The notes below the pieces were generated by a model. That model made no database searches, was not told where the DNA came from, and saw only the letters and a program-made list of their open reading frames with translations. Shown here piece by piece: positions 1-10,130 of a stretch of DNA of 46,963 bases (positions within the stretch are counted from its first letter, which is position 1; each line of letters begins with the position of its first letter). Position numbers and translations under genes: made by a program. Location: assembly GCA_027604005.1 (NCBI GenBank), contig JADGJT010000168.1, forward strand, positions 1 to 46,963, read 5' to 3'. Source of the DNA: Dinochytrium kinnereticum (taxonomy: Eukaryota; Chytridiomycota; Chytridiomycetes; Chytridiales; Chytridiaceae).

Positions 1-198
1 CATGTACCCCTTCACAGCCTCAATCTGCTTAACCCTATCCCCCCTACTGATCTTGAACTGCGAAAAGCAAGGCAAAACCTCCTTTGCCGTGAACACATTC
101 CCAGAGGTCAACACCTTGGCGCAGGCATCCTTCCCATCGCTCGCAGCCAGCGTCATCAAGGCCGCAGAGACGACCAACAGGAGAGTCGACAGGTGCAT
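1..198 (-). CDS. N-terminus of a secreted protein, possibly an S41-type peptidase (partial)
   Basis: The reading frame opens with ATG at 198 on the minus strand and runs off the left edge, so only about 66 residues are visible. The first 19 or so residues (MHLSTLLLVVSAALMTLAA) form a clear signal peptide, so the product should enter the secretory pathway. The mature start contains DACAKVL, then a KEVLPCF segment. Two cysteines spaced this way and the following basic helix resemble, as I remember them, the N-terminal region that precedes the PDZ/peptidase part of fungal S41 (tail-specific-protease-like) proteins. The catalytic domain would lie outside the window, so that assignment is only a suggestion. 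The upstream flank is AT-rich and holds no other start in frame. Confidence 0.5.
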   Translation of the reverse strand, partial: MHLSTLLLVVSAALMTLAASDGKDACAKVLTSGNVFTAKEVLPCFSQFKISRGDRVKQIEAVKGYM

Positions 199-1022
199 GA
201 CGAGGTTGAAGAAAGGATACTGAAAGCGCTTTCAATAATGCCGCCGATGGGTTGGGTTGGAGTAATTCCTTTTTCTTCTTCTGTCTGAGGGGTCCTTAGG
301 GCAGACACGTCTGTTGGACCCAGACGAGCATATACCAAACGTTTAAACCGCAGAAAGTGTAAACACATTTTCTCCAAATTCCCCACCAACAACTCCTGTA
401 TGAAAATTCATAACTAAGACTCAAACACGAAATAAAACCAAAAGCTGTAAGCTGTAGTATTTCATTCAAACCATTACTGACGATAATAACAAATGTAAAC
501 AACTGATGAATGGAAAAGAAAACAAAAAGAAAGAAAGAAAGAAAGTAAAAAAAAAAAAAAAGGAAAGCAAACACCTCCCCCCTCCTTCCTCGCCTGCACA
601 ACATCCACCAGAACCACCATTAGACCAAAAATCCCCTACAAAAAAAAAAAAAAAACAAGAAAAAGGAAGAAGAGGACCACAGCCAGACGATAGGAATCAA
701 GGAATCCAGTCAGCAACTAACACCCAAAAGATTCCCTCACCAAGGTGGCTTCCGCGAAAGGGGGCAAAAAGAAAGGGTTTTTTTTTCAATTGGGGGGGAG
801 GTTCAAAGAAAGCAAATAAAGAAATAGCAAAAGGAAGTTACTGAAGAAGAAAAAACTGAGAAAAAGTAATGCTATGAAGTATCTATGAGGAAGAGAAGAG
901 AAAAAAAAAAAGGGTGTATGGGGAAGTCGGGACAGTTGAGGTTTCTTGCGTGTCGAATAAGACCCCACGTTGAGGACATCGGAAGGCGAGAAAAAAAGCA
1001 TGAAAATAACGAGTTCGTCCGT
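199..1022. other. Intergenic, A-rich
   Basis: This spacer separates the start of the leftmost gene from the 3' end of the PH-domain gene; both are on the minus strand. It contains several A-homopolymers of 8–14 bases (for example near 550 and 640) and no frame that looks coding. It would include the promoter of the leftmost gene and the 3' UTR of the next. Confidence 0.6.
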
Positions 1023-4000
1023 TTAAGCAGCCACCTTCTTAATCACCTCCGCAACCTCCTCAATCTTCTCCTCAGCAACCTCCTTAACCTCCTCAACCTT
1101 CTCCTCAGTAGCCTCCTTTACCTCCGCAACCTTCTCCTCAGCAACCTCCTTAACCTCCTCAACAACCTCCTTAACCTCGTCCCCAGCAACCTCCTTAACC
1201 TCCTCAACAACGGCGACAGTCTCAGCGACAGCAACCTCCTCAACAGTAGCCACAGCACCCTCCTTCACATCCTCAACCACCTCCTTAACCTCCTCAACAA
1301 CACTCCCAGCAGACCCAGAAGGCGAAGACCTCTTCAAAGTGAACCCCCTAAAAAGGCTGAACCTCTTCTTCTTCTTCTCATCCACGCCCTCACCCTCCCC
1401 CTCAACAACCGCAGCCGCAACAGGGGCAGTACCAACACTCTGCTCCTCAACAACAGCAGGCTCCTCAACAACCTTCTCAACATCACCACCCTCCTGCTTC
1501 TCCTCCTCAGCAGCAGCACTCAAAGAAGCAACAGACCCAGACTTCTTTCCAAACAAGTTGAACTTGAACGTTGACTTGCGTTTCTCAGATTTAGGGGTGG
1601 CCGACGCGGGGGTAACGGGGGATGATTCCTCAACCTTGGCGGTTTGTTCCTCCGTGGCGGTGGAAGAGGCGGGAACGACTTCGTCGATAGGAGCAGAGGT
1701 GGATGGTTCCTCCGTCTTGATTTCCTCGACAACAGTTGTGGTCGTCTCTTCGACAACGGCTACGGCCTCAGTAACGGTCTCCTCGACGACGGTCTCGGTC
1801 TTGACCTCCTCGACAACGGCGATGGTCTCAGTGGCGGTCTCCTCGACAACGGCGACGGTTTCAGTGGCGGTCTCCTCGACAACGGCGACGGTTTCAGTGG
1901 CAGTCTCCTCAACAACGGCGACGGTTTCAGTGGCAGCCTCCTTGACAACGGCGACGGTCTCCTCAACAACTGCAACAGCCTCAACCTTAGCCTCCTCAAC
2001 GACAGCGAGAGTCTCAGTCTTCACCTCCTCCACAGCCTTTACCTCCTCAACAACAGCAACAGCCTCAGCAACAGCCTGAACCTCCTCCTCAACAACAACC
2101 TCCTTTGTCTCCGTCAAAGCGGTCGAAGAAGTCGACTTCTTTCCAAACAAGTTGAACTTAAACGTCGACCTCCTCTTCTCACTCTTGGGCGACGCAGCAG
2201 CAGCAGCAGCAACAACCGTCTCCTCAACCTTCACCGGCTCCACAACGGCAGTCTCCTCAGCAGCCGCATCACTGGCACCAGCAGCGTCAGGCGTCTCCTC
2301 ACCCTTCACAACCTCCACCTCAACAACAGCGGGTTCCTCCGCAACGGCAACGGCAACAGCAGTCTCCTCACCCTTGACCTCCTCCTCCTCAACAACAGCA
2401 GCAGCAGCAGCGGGGGTCTCAGAAACGGCGGGAACCTCAACGGCGGCAGCAGCGTCGACCTTGGTGGAAGACTCCTTCTTCTTAATGCTGAAAACGCGGG
2501 CAAAGAAGTTGGACTTCTTCTTCTCAGGTTTCGGGGAGACACCAGCAGAGGCGGACGAAGTGGAGATCTTGGCGGGGGCTTCCTCCTATCGCACAAAAAA
2601 ATTTAAAAAAAAAAACAAACAAACAAGCATTAATGCGTTTGCGAGGAGCAACAAAAACGGTAACGGGAGATAAATATCTCACCTCTGCAACAGCTTCAAC
2701 AACAGGGGTGGCAGACGCCTCCTCAGCGATAGGAGCAGCGGTAGCCTCAGCAGGTGCAGCGGATTCAGCATCAACGGGGGCGATAACCTCGGTCTCAGCA
2801 ACAGGGGCCTCAGTGGCCACCTCAGTCTTGGTCTCCTCAACGGCGACCTCCTCGACGGGGACAGCAACGACCTCCTCAACGGCAGCCTTGACCTCTTCGA
2901 TAGGGATAGCAACAGCCTCCTCGACGGGGGCAGCAACGGCCTCCTCGACCGCAATCTTCGTCTCCTCGACGGGGACAGCAACGGCCTCCTCGACCGGTGC
3001 AGGTACAGCCTCAACGGCAGCCGTGACCTCCTCGATGACAGGAGCAGCAACCTCAGCAGCCTTGACCTCCTCAACAGGGGCAGCCTTAACCACTTCCTCA
3101 GCAACAGCCTCCGCAACCTCCGCAACCTTCTTCTCAGCCTTCTTCTCAACGACTTTAGCGCTTCCAGTCGCCTTCCTAAACAAAGTGAACGAGAACCTGG
3201 GCTTCTTCTCCTCAACGACGGCCGCAACAACCGTCTTCTTCTCCTCAACAGCAAGAGCAACGGGCTCAGCAGCGACAACAGCAGGCGCCTCAGCAGGAGC
3301 AGCCTCCTTCTCCTCCACAGCAGCAGGCACAGCCACCTCCTCCTTCACCTCCACAGCAGCAGGCGCAGAAGAAGCAGAGGTAGATGAAGCAGCAACAGTC
3401 GAAACAGCAGCAACCTTGGCCTTGCCGAACGCCGTCCCCTTCTTCAACTTCCCAAGCGCAGTCTTGAATTCCTCCAACTCCTCCACAGATTCCAAGACCT
3501 CGTCCTTGGTCTTATTAATCGATGCCGCCCACCTCCCAGCCTCACTCGCCGACGACGCAACAAAGTGGTAGGAAGCATGACTGAGCACCAGATGGAGGGA
3601 CGTGTGAGTCGCGGTGCAGGACTTGAGGTCGCGAAGGTTAAGGACGGCCAGAGGGTGGTCCAAGAACGACTCGGACTTGTAGAGAAGGATGAGACCCTTG
3701 GTGGTGATGGTGGCGGTGGCAATGTCAACGAGAAGCTTGGTGTTGCGATCCGAAGTGGCGGGCTCGCTCGTCTTGAAGAATTTCTTGTGGACGAGGAAAA
3801 GGCTCTCGAGGGCTGGCAGGATGGAGGGAACAGAGATACGGAAAGAGGTAAGAAAAAAACGAATGGCGGGCATGGAAAACACACGCGTTCAACGCGTCAA
3901 GGGACAAACGCGTCCAGAGGCAGTGTCGGAAAGAATAAAAAAGAGAATGCGGTTCTGCAGTGACACGGATGCGGTGAGGTGGCAAAGAGTGGGACAGGAT

Positions 4001-4515
4001 CATGTGATTTTCATGTGTCAGCGAGTCACGTGGTTCCAGAGGCACAGGCAACAAAGGCCACTCCTCAACCACATCACCCCATACGTGTCCCACATGGCAA
4101 GGAAGGCCGACGGCGCAGCAGAGGAGGAAGGGAAGAGGCACTCACCAATCTTGTCGTCCTCCTTCCCAAGCACAACGTATCGCTTCGCCGGAATGCCCAG
4201 GATGCCGCGGAGGTTGAGGTACCCCTTGGCAATGACAGACACCTCAGCCTCAACAGCAGCCGCCGCGGCAACGGCCTCAACCGCAGCAGGCGCCTCTGCC
4301 TCCTCGGCGGCAGGTGTCTCATCAGCAGCAGGAGGAGCGACAGCCTCCTCAACAGCGGCAGCAGGTGCGTCTGCGGCCAAAGCAACAGCCTTGGCGTCAG
4401 CAACAGCAGTCATCTCTTCAGATTCCTTGACGATGGCGATGGGTTCCTCAACACTGATGATGGGGGTGCCAGGAGTGATCTCGGGGAGAACGGGGGCGGC
4501 GGTTTCGGTGGACAT
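1023..4515 (-). CDS. Meu6-type PH-domain protein with long Glu/Val/Ala repeat tail
   Basis: CDS is complement(join(1023..2585, 2683..3812, 4146..4515)), giving 1020 residues; phases close (intron phases 1 and 0). After an acidic, Ala-rich head of about 93 residues, a pleckstrin-homology fold spans roughly residues 94–229 (GYLNLRGILGIPAKRYVVLG at its start, ending SEAGRWAASINKT). It is split by the 333-base first intron. The arrangement resembles the PH_6 type of S. pombe Meu6, but that is from memory. The remaining 790 residues are low complexity (E, V, A, P, T). Five basic/aromatic motifs interrupt them: PRFSFTLFRK, KSNFFARVFSIKKK, two near-identical copies of KRxSTFKFNLFGKKS, and KRFSLFRGFTLKR. 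Two stretches show an exact 11-residue period, and the last four repeats form the C-terminus. I infer a peripheral membrane protein with multivalent lipid contacts. No enzyme motif is present. Confidence 0.85.
1026..1157 (-). repeat. Four C-terminal 11-residue repeats inside the PH gene
   Basis: The last 44 codons read as EVKEVAEEKVA, EVKEATEEKVE, EVKEVAEEKIE and EVAEVIKKVAA, a strict period of 11 (33 bases). An 11-residue period is typical of amphipathic 11/3 helices such as those of synucleins, perilipins and LEA proteins. Confidence 0.85.
1807..1940 (-). repeat. 33-bp tandem repeat coding ETATETVAVVE units
   Basis: About four copies of a 33-base unit lie here; on the plus strand each unit contains a CTCCTCGACAACGGCGACGG-like core. 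In the protein they give the 11-residue unit ETATETVAVVE with minor variants. The near-identity at DNA level suggests recent expansion by slippage or unequal exchange. Confidence 0.8.
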
Positions 4516-6411
4516 TTTTTAAGAGGTTTTTTGGTTTTGGGAGAGTGAAGGGATGTAGTCTCAAAGAGGTTTTTTTTGCTTATGGGGCGGGTTGTGAGTG
4601 GTTTTAGAGTGGGGACGGAGTAAGAGGTTCCTGCTGATAAGACGGTTGAAGGGGAGAGGATTGGTTAGATGCGGCAGCTGGTAAGGTTCGCGTGTTGTGG
4701 TGGGAGAGAAGGGAGATGGGAATAAGGGATCGCACCCAAGAAGAAGCTACGCAGCAAGTGAGTTGACCGCAGTGAAGGGAGCAATGGGGGGCGGGGATGG
4801 AAGTAAGGAGCGAGCAAGGGGGGTGAAGGGAAGGGTGATCGGGTGTTGGAATGGATGATGTGGCCAAGCAATGTCTGTGAAGGGGATGTGGAGGACTCAA
4901 TGATAATAGTGATAATTAAGGGAAGGAAAGGGATCCACCAGAAATCCTGATGTGTGAAATATAAATTTTTGTATCCCCCCAGCACTTCCAGACTTGCGCA
5001 GCTTTGGAAACATTTGATTATCAAACCCTGACCAATGAATAAATGATGACAGCAGAAGCAAAGACGGCGCTGATGCCACCCAACCCACCCCACTCTACTC
5101 CAGATCGCACTTGAGCGAGAGTGCTCAGGCGAGGCCGTCAAGCAGTGATCGAGTGGGTGAGTGACTGACTGACTGACTGACTAGGTGCAATGATGGCCTC
5201 CAGTAACAACTGGATCCCTTCTCAACACGTTCTTGGCCAAGTCAGATAAGAATTGTCAGGTGGCACAAATCTAACTGGGGAACCAACCCGGATCTCCAGA
5301 CAAGACAACCAACAGCAGCCCTCGCTCTCTCTCTGAACCAATCCATGCATGCATGCAATCAACCAACTCATTGCCGGACGATTGCCCTCCCCAGAGTTGG
5401 AGGGGAGAGCGTTGTTGGGGTGGAAGGGGCGAGAGCAGAAGAGAGAGAAGAGAAAAGAGAGGGGAGGATGGGATGGAATGGGTGGATGTGGGAGGACAGT
5501 CAGACTCATCACGCGAGCGATCAATCCTCAAGATGCATGAGAATCCCGTTCAATGTGCAAGTAGAGGCATACACGATGAGCATGCATGGTTGCAGAGAGA
5601 GTGGGAAGGGGAGAGAAAAAGTCCATGAGATCGAGATGCACATGCATATGCAGTGATAGATAGGTGTATGAACGGATGGATGGATGGATGGATGTGGATG
5701 GGTGGGAGAGAGAGAAAGAGAGAGAAGAGAGGAGGTGGAGAGAGAAGAAAGAAGACTCACTGGAGACGGATGGATGAGGGTGGGTGGGTAGACAAAAAAG
5801 TGCAGTTAAAAAGAAAGAAAGAAAAGAACAGAAAAAAGAAGAGGAAAGTCAATGGAGTGAAATGGAGCGAAAAAAACAGATGAAATATTTTAATAATAAT
5901 AAATAATGATAAAAGAGATTTTAAGAGGTGAAAAAACAGACACTCACTCCCTCCGTTGAAAAACATAAACCCTGAGGTTGCACAGTGCTGCCTGAATAGA
6001 AGGTGCCACAGAGTAAACGGCTGTCTTGCTGCAGCCAACCAATCAAATCACAAAGCAGCATGACGCGTGCGTCAGTGCGTCACGCGTCAATAGTCTAAGC
6101 CCTTGATTATTTCTCGTTTCATTCCCACGCCTTGTCTTCCTCACCCTATTGTTGTTTATGTGCACATATTCTTCATTTGAAATATCTTTGAAATATCTTT
6201 GAAGAAAGATCCCTCCAGCCAGCTTCAAACGCATATTCCATTCGTTGTCTCTAATAAATAATCCAAGATATTCAGTTCTCCATTTCCAATAACAACTGAA
6301 ATCCCTCACTCGCATTTCTTCTTTCTGCACTTCCTCATTCACACCAAAAGTAAATATGTGTACGCTACTATTGAAACCACACATTCATTCGTTGTTCAAG
6401 CCAAGAATCAA
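4516..6411. other. Long intergenic region with microsatellites
   Basis: This 1.9-kb spacer lies 5' of the PH gene and 3' of the next gene. It contains a (GACT)n run near 5163–5183, a GGAT/ATGG run near 5670–5700 and a purine-rich GA tract near 5705–5760. Several short frames exist, but none has conserved motifs or supported splice junctions. I see no tRNA or other RNA gene. The part next to 4515 should hold the PH gene promoter. Confidence 0.5.
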
Positions 6412-9400
6412 TCAGTCCTCATCCGTCACCCCCGACGCCTCATCCTCATCCTCATCCTCATGCACCCTCAACCCCTGTCCAGCAGTCGCAATCGACCCTG
6501 CAGCATCAGCAACACCCCTCACCGACCGAGGCAAGATGGGCGCAACATTCGACAAATGTCCAAGCGCCTCCGTCGCCGCCGCAATGTAGCTATTGGCAAG
6601 AACGCGCTTCCTCGTCTCATCGTCGACGCTGGCGGCTGATCAAAGCAACAAACAAGAACAACAGCAGCGGCATCAAAGGGAAGAGAAGAAACAGGAATAA
6701 AAATAAAAAAATTAATCCCATTCATTTTCAACGCTTGTTTACTTGCTCTTATTTTTTTCACAATAAAATAAAACAAAAACATATAACTGAAAGCAAAGAA
6801 TCGAAGAAACCACTCACCCAAACTTGACGCCACAAGACTAACAGTTCCAGCAACGTATCCCCCTTCAAGCGTCGCAGTGAGGCCCTGAGAAATGGCTCGA
6901 ACCGATGAACTCTCAGCCCCTTCTTCCCCAGCAAGTGTGGAGGTGGCAGCTTCAATAAGTTTGGCGGCAGTAAACTTTGACAACGCAGCGTGGGTTTGAG
7001 CAACACGGTTCCTCGTTTCCTCTGCAACCACCATCCGAGAAAGTAAATAAGGAGAAACCATACATGCCTGAGAAAAAAAAGGCGGGAGAAAAGAAAACAC
7101 TATACAAAACCAACAACAACCAAAAAAAGAAAGAAAAACGAAATCCCCCCGCCCCCTCCCCCAAACAGTGAAACACAGCACACAACGTGGAAAATGAAAA
7201 AAAAAGAGAAGAAATCCCAACCAACTATCAATAAAAAAAAAAAAAAAAAAAGGAAGAAGAAGTAAAAGAGAAGAATGAGAAAAAAAAAGGGAAACAAAAA
7301 AACTCACTCCTCCCAAACCTCTTCACAGCCGCCTTCCCAGCCGCAACCGCCGCCGCTCCCCCAGTAGAAAGCAGTCCCCCAACCGCGGGTCCAGCAATAA
7401 ACCCCGCCGGAGTGGCAAGCACCTGCGCCGCACTCCCAGCATGCGAAAACACCTCACCAGCCCTCGCAGCAAGCGTCTCATAAAACCCTCTAGAGACATG
7501 CACCTTCTGAACGACCGATTGAGCAGCTCCACGAAGCCGTGTAGTCGGAGAAGGGGGGGAGAGGTCCTCCCAGTTTTCATCCTGCTGTTCGGCGTCAAGG
7601 AAGAGGTCGTCGTCGTCTTCTTCCTCTTCTTCATTGCTCAGGTGTGGGACAGTGGAGTCAGGTGGGGGGGTAAGAGGCTGGGAAAGGGTTTTAAGAATTA
7701 TGGTGGGGGTTAAAAAAGCGATAATCCGAACGACAATAAAAAGTAAGAAAAGAGACGAACACTCACATCCCCTCTCCTCCCCATCGTCCCCCTCCTGTCA
7801 ACCTTTTCTCCCTCACCCCCCCTCAGAGTCCCCCTCCTCCCAACGCCCTCCCCCTCCCCCAACCCCCTTAAAGTCCCTCGTCTCCACCCCGCAACCGAAC
7901 CCCCAACCTTCCGCGTCCCCCTTCTCACCCCCAAAGTTCCCACCCGTCCCAAAGTCCCCCTCCCCGCAGGACTAACCGACCTCTCTCTCCGACTCGTCCG
8001 CCGTCTCAGAACCCCAGCACCCCCCTCCTCATCCATCCAACCCCCCTCATCAATATCAAAAAACTCATCCCCGTCCTCCTCGGACACTGGGCTCGACACC
8101 TCAATGGTGATAGGAGGAGGCAGGGTGGTCGTTCCAACGTCACCCTCGGATATGGTTGAAAGGTCGGTGATGACTTGTGGGGTGACCAAAAAATCGCCAC
8201 CTTCGTCATCGCTAAGGGGGGCTAAAGGGCTTAGAGGAGATCGAGATCGATGGTGCGTGGGTCGTTTGAATGATGTTGCGGTGTCGGTCAACGTGTCTTC
8301 ATCGGTGAGAGGTTCCAAGGGTGATGGCGGGCGACGTAACCCCCGCGGAAGAGTTCCAACCCGTTTGGACGTAACAGACCGAGTAACCTCTTCATCACTC
8401 AACGGGTCAACAGGAGAAACCTGTCGACGTGCCCTCACCCGTCGCGTCGAAATCCGCTTTGGTGTCAACCCAGGCTCTTCATCACTCAAAGGGTCCCCAT
8501 GTCGCCGTAGGGCCACCCTCCGCGTCGAAATCCGTTTCGGCACCAACCCAGAACCATCATCACCCAAACGAGCCGTCTCAGAATTGAGTAAAGCATCCCC
8601 CCCCTCCTCATCACTCAACAACCCCAAAGGAGACCGCGACCTCCGCCTCACCGACCCCCTCCCGAGAGTTCCACCCCTCCCAACCGTGATCCCACGTCCC
8701 AGAGTTTTACTCCTCACAGGCCCTTCACACCTGTTCATGGTGGTCCCTCTCCTCAACGGCGTCTGGTCCACCACCGTCTTGGGGGGAAGAATCTCGGCCC
8801 CATTCAAGATAGCCAACAAAAGGTCCTGATCGCTGTTGATGATTTTGGGAGTAGCGGTGGGGTTCCGTCTCAACGTTCCACCAGACCGTCGGGAGAGGGT
8901 TGCCATTGTCGTTTTCTTGCGGGAAAGCGTTGGAGGTTCATCGTCGTCTCCTGAAGCAGCAGGAGCAGCGCGTATCCTGACCGTCTTTTTTCGTGATGAG
9001 CTGAGGGGAAGGTCATTGAGGTTTTTTGTGGCCGCTTCAGACGTGACCAAGCCATCCTCTTGATGTCCTTCATCCCCATTCTGAACCACACCTGCGATGC
9101 CATCCGAGCCTCTTTCATCCTTCACCACCTCCGAATCACCCTTCACCCCCTCCGCATCTCCCACCCCTGAAACACCCTTCACTCCCTCCCCATCCCCTCC
9201 CCCAGCAACAACCTTTCCCCCCTCCAAAAACGGCACGGCCACCATCCCACCCCCCCCATCCCCAAAAGGCACCGACACCATTTCATCCTCCCCCACCACC
9301 ACACCACCTCCAACAGGCGTAGAAAAGTTTCTCCGAAACGGTTTCTTGGCCCTCAAAGAGGCAAGCAAGGAGGCAGCGCCGGTCGTAGCGGGAGCGGGGA

Positions 9401-9512
9401 CGGTGTCGAGGGATCCGGTGCTTTTTGATGTTGAGGTTGAGGGGGTGAGGTCAGGGAGGTCAGGGAGTGTTGGGATGGATTCGGATCGACGAAGGTTCTT
9501 GCGTTTGAACAT
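6412..9512 (-). CDS. Hypothetical protein: Ser/Arg repeat head and Ala/Gly-rich helical C-terminus
   Basis: CDS is complement(join(6412..6635, 6818..7021, 7308..7677, 7767..9512)), 847 residues, with phases 0, 1 and 1 closing exactly. The first exon (582 residues) is disordered and basic. It carries repeated KRISTRR, PLSDEE and RRGTLxRG-type blocks with many Arg-x-x-Ser sites, which look like kinase targets. A polyacidic stretch (NEEEEEDDDD) marks the change to the C-terminal part, about residues 630–830. That part is rich in Ala and Gly with several potential amphipathic helices (VHVSRGFYETLAARAGEVFS, AGFIAGPAVGGLLSTGGAAA, LEGGYVAGTVSLVASSLAAS) and continues across all three introns. It is somewhat reminiscent of senescence/spartin-like lipid-binding regions, but I cannot confirm that. 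The tail is a second acidic run (EDEDEDEDEA). No catalytic motif was seen. Confidence 0.75.
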
Positions 9513-9763
9513 CTGTTGTTGTGGTTTGTTCGTGAGCTAGGTAACGGCGATGGTGGGGACCGTTAGTCTTCAAATTTTTCTGTTCCATAAGAATAATGTT
9601 GGTGTTGTCACGCGTTTTTGGTGAGGGAAGAACAGCCGTGATGATAATAATAGTAGTTAAGGATAATGAAGGCATCCTTTCCGGCTAGCGTCATTCGGTC
9701 TCTATTTATAAAACGTTTTGAAAAAACAAAAGGGCTGCTTTCAAAAACTACCCCCAATCTATC

Positions 9764-9796
<33 letters not shown>

Positions 9797-10130
9797 AGAA
9801 AGAAAGAAAGAACGAAAAAACACAAGAAACACAAGAAACGATGAAAAAGTAAAGAATCGACCGAAAAAAAAATGGGACCGCCGTAAAAAAAAAAGGAACT
9901 GAACGAAAACGTCGAGAAAAAAAATAATAAAATGATAGTAATAAACGGGAAAGTGGGAAATGGAAATAGTACAGATGAAGACCAGCAACGATGACACAAG
10001 GGCCAAAAAGGTATCCAAGCTTTTATCGATAGGGTGAAAAAATAAATGCAGATAAGAATGTGTCAAAAATACAAAGCAATGAGAGGCGGGGGAGAAATAT
10101 AAGACAAAGCCAAAATCTCGTGCAATCATT
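9513..10130. other. Intergenic with a 31-base A run
   Basis: This spacer lies between two minus-strand genes. It includes an uninterrupted A run at about 9765–9795 followed by GAAA-rich sequence. No coding frame is supported. It should hold the promoter of the gene starting at 9512 and the 3' UTR of the WSC–SH3 gene. Confidence 0.55.

Noticed and set aside
885..1574. Leu/Asn-rich plus-strand frame
   Set aside because: Shadow of the Glu/Val repeats at the 3' end of the PH gene; no independent motif.
1339..3571. Long plus-strand frames rich in Ser/Thr/Leu/Asn opposite the PH gene
   Set aside because: They mirror the GAG/GTT/GCT codon repeats of the minus-strand gene; the minus strand has a PH domain, closed splice phases and a sensible start.
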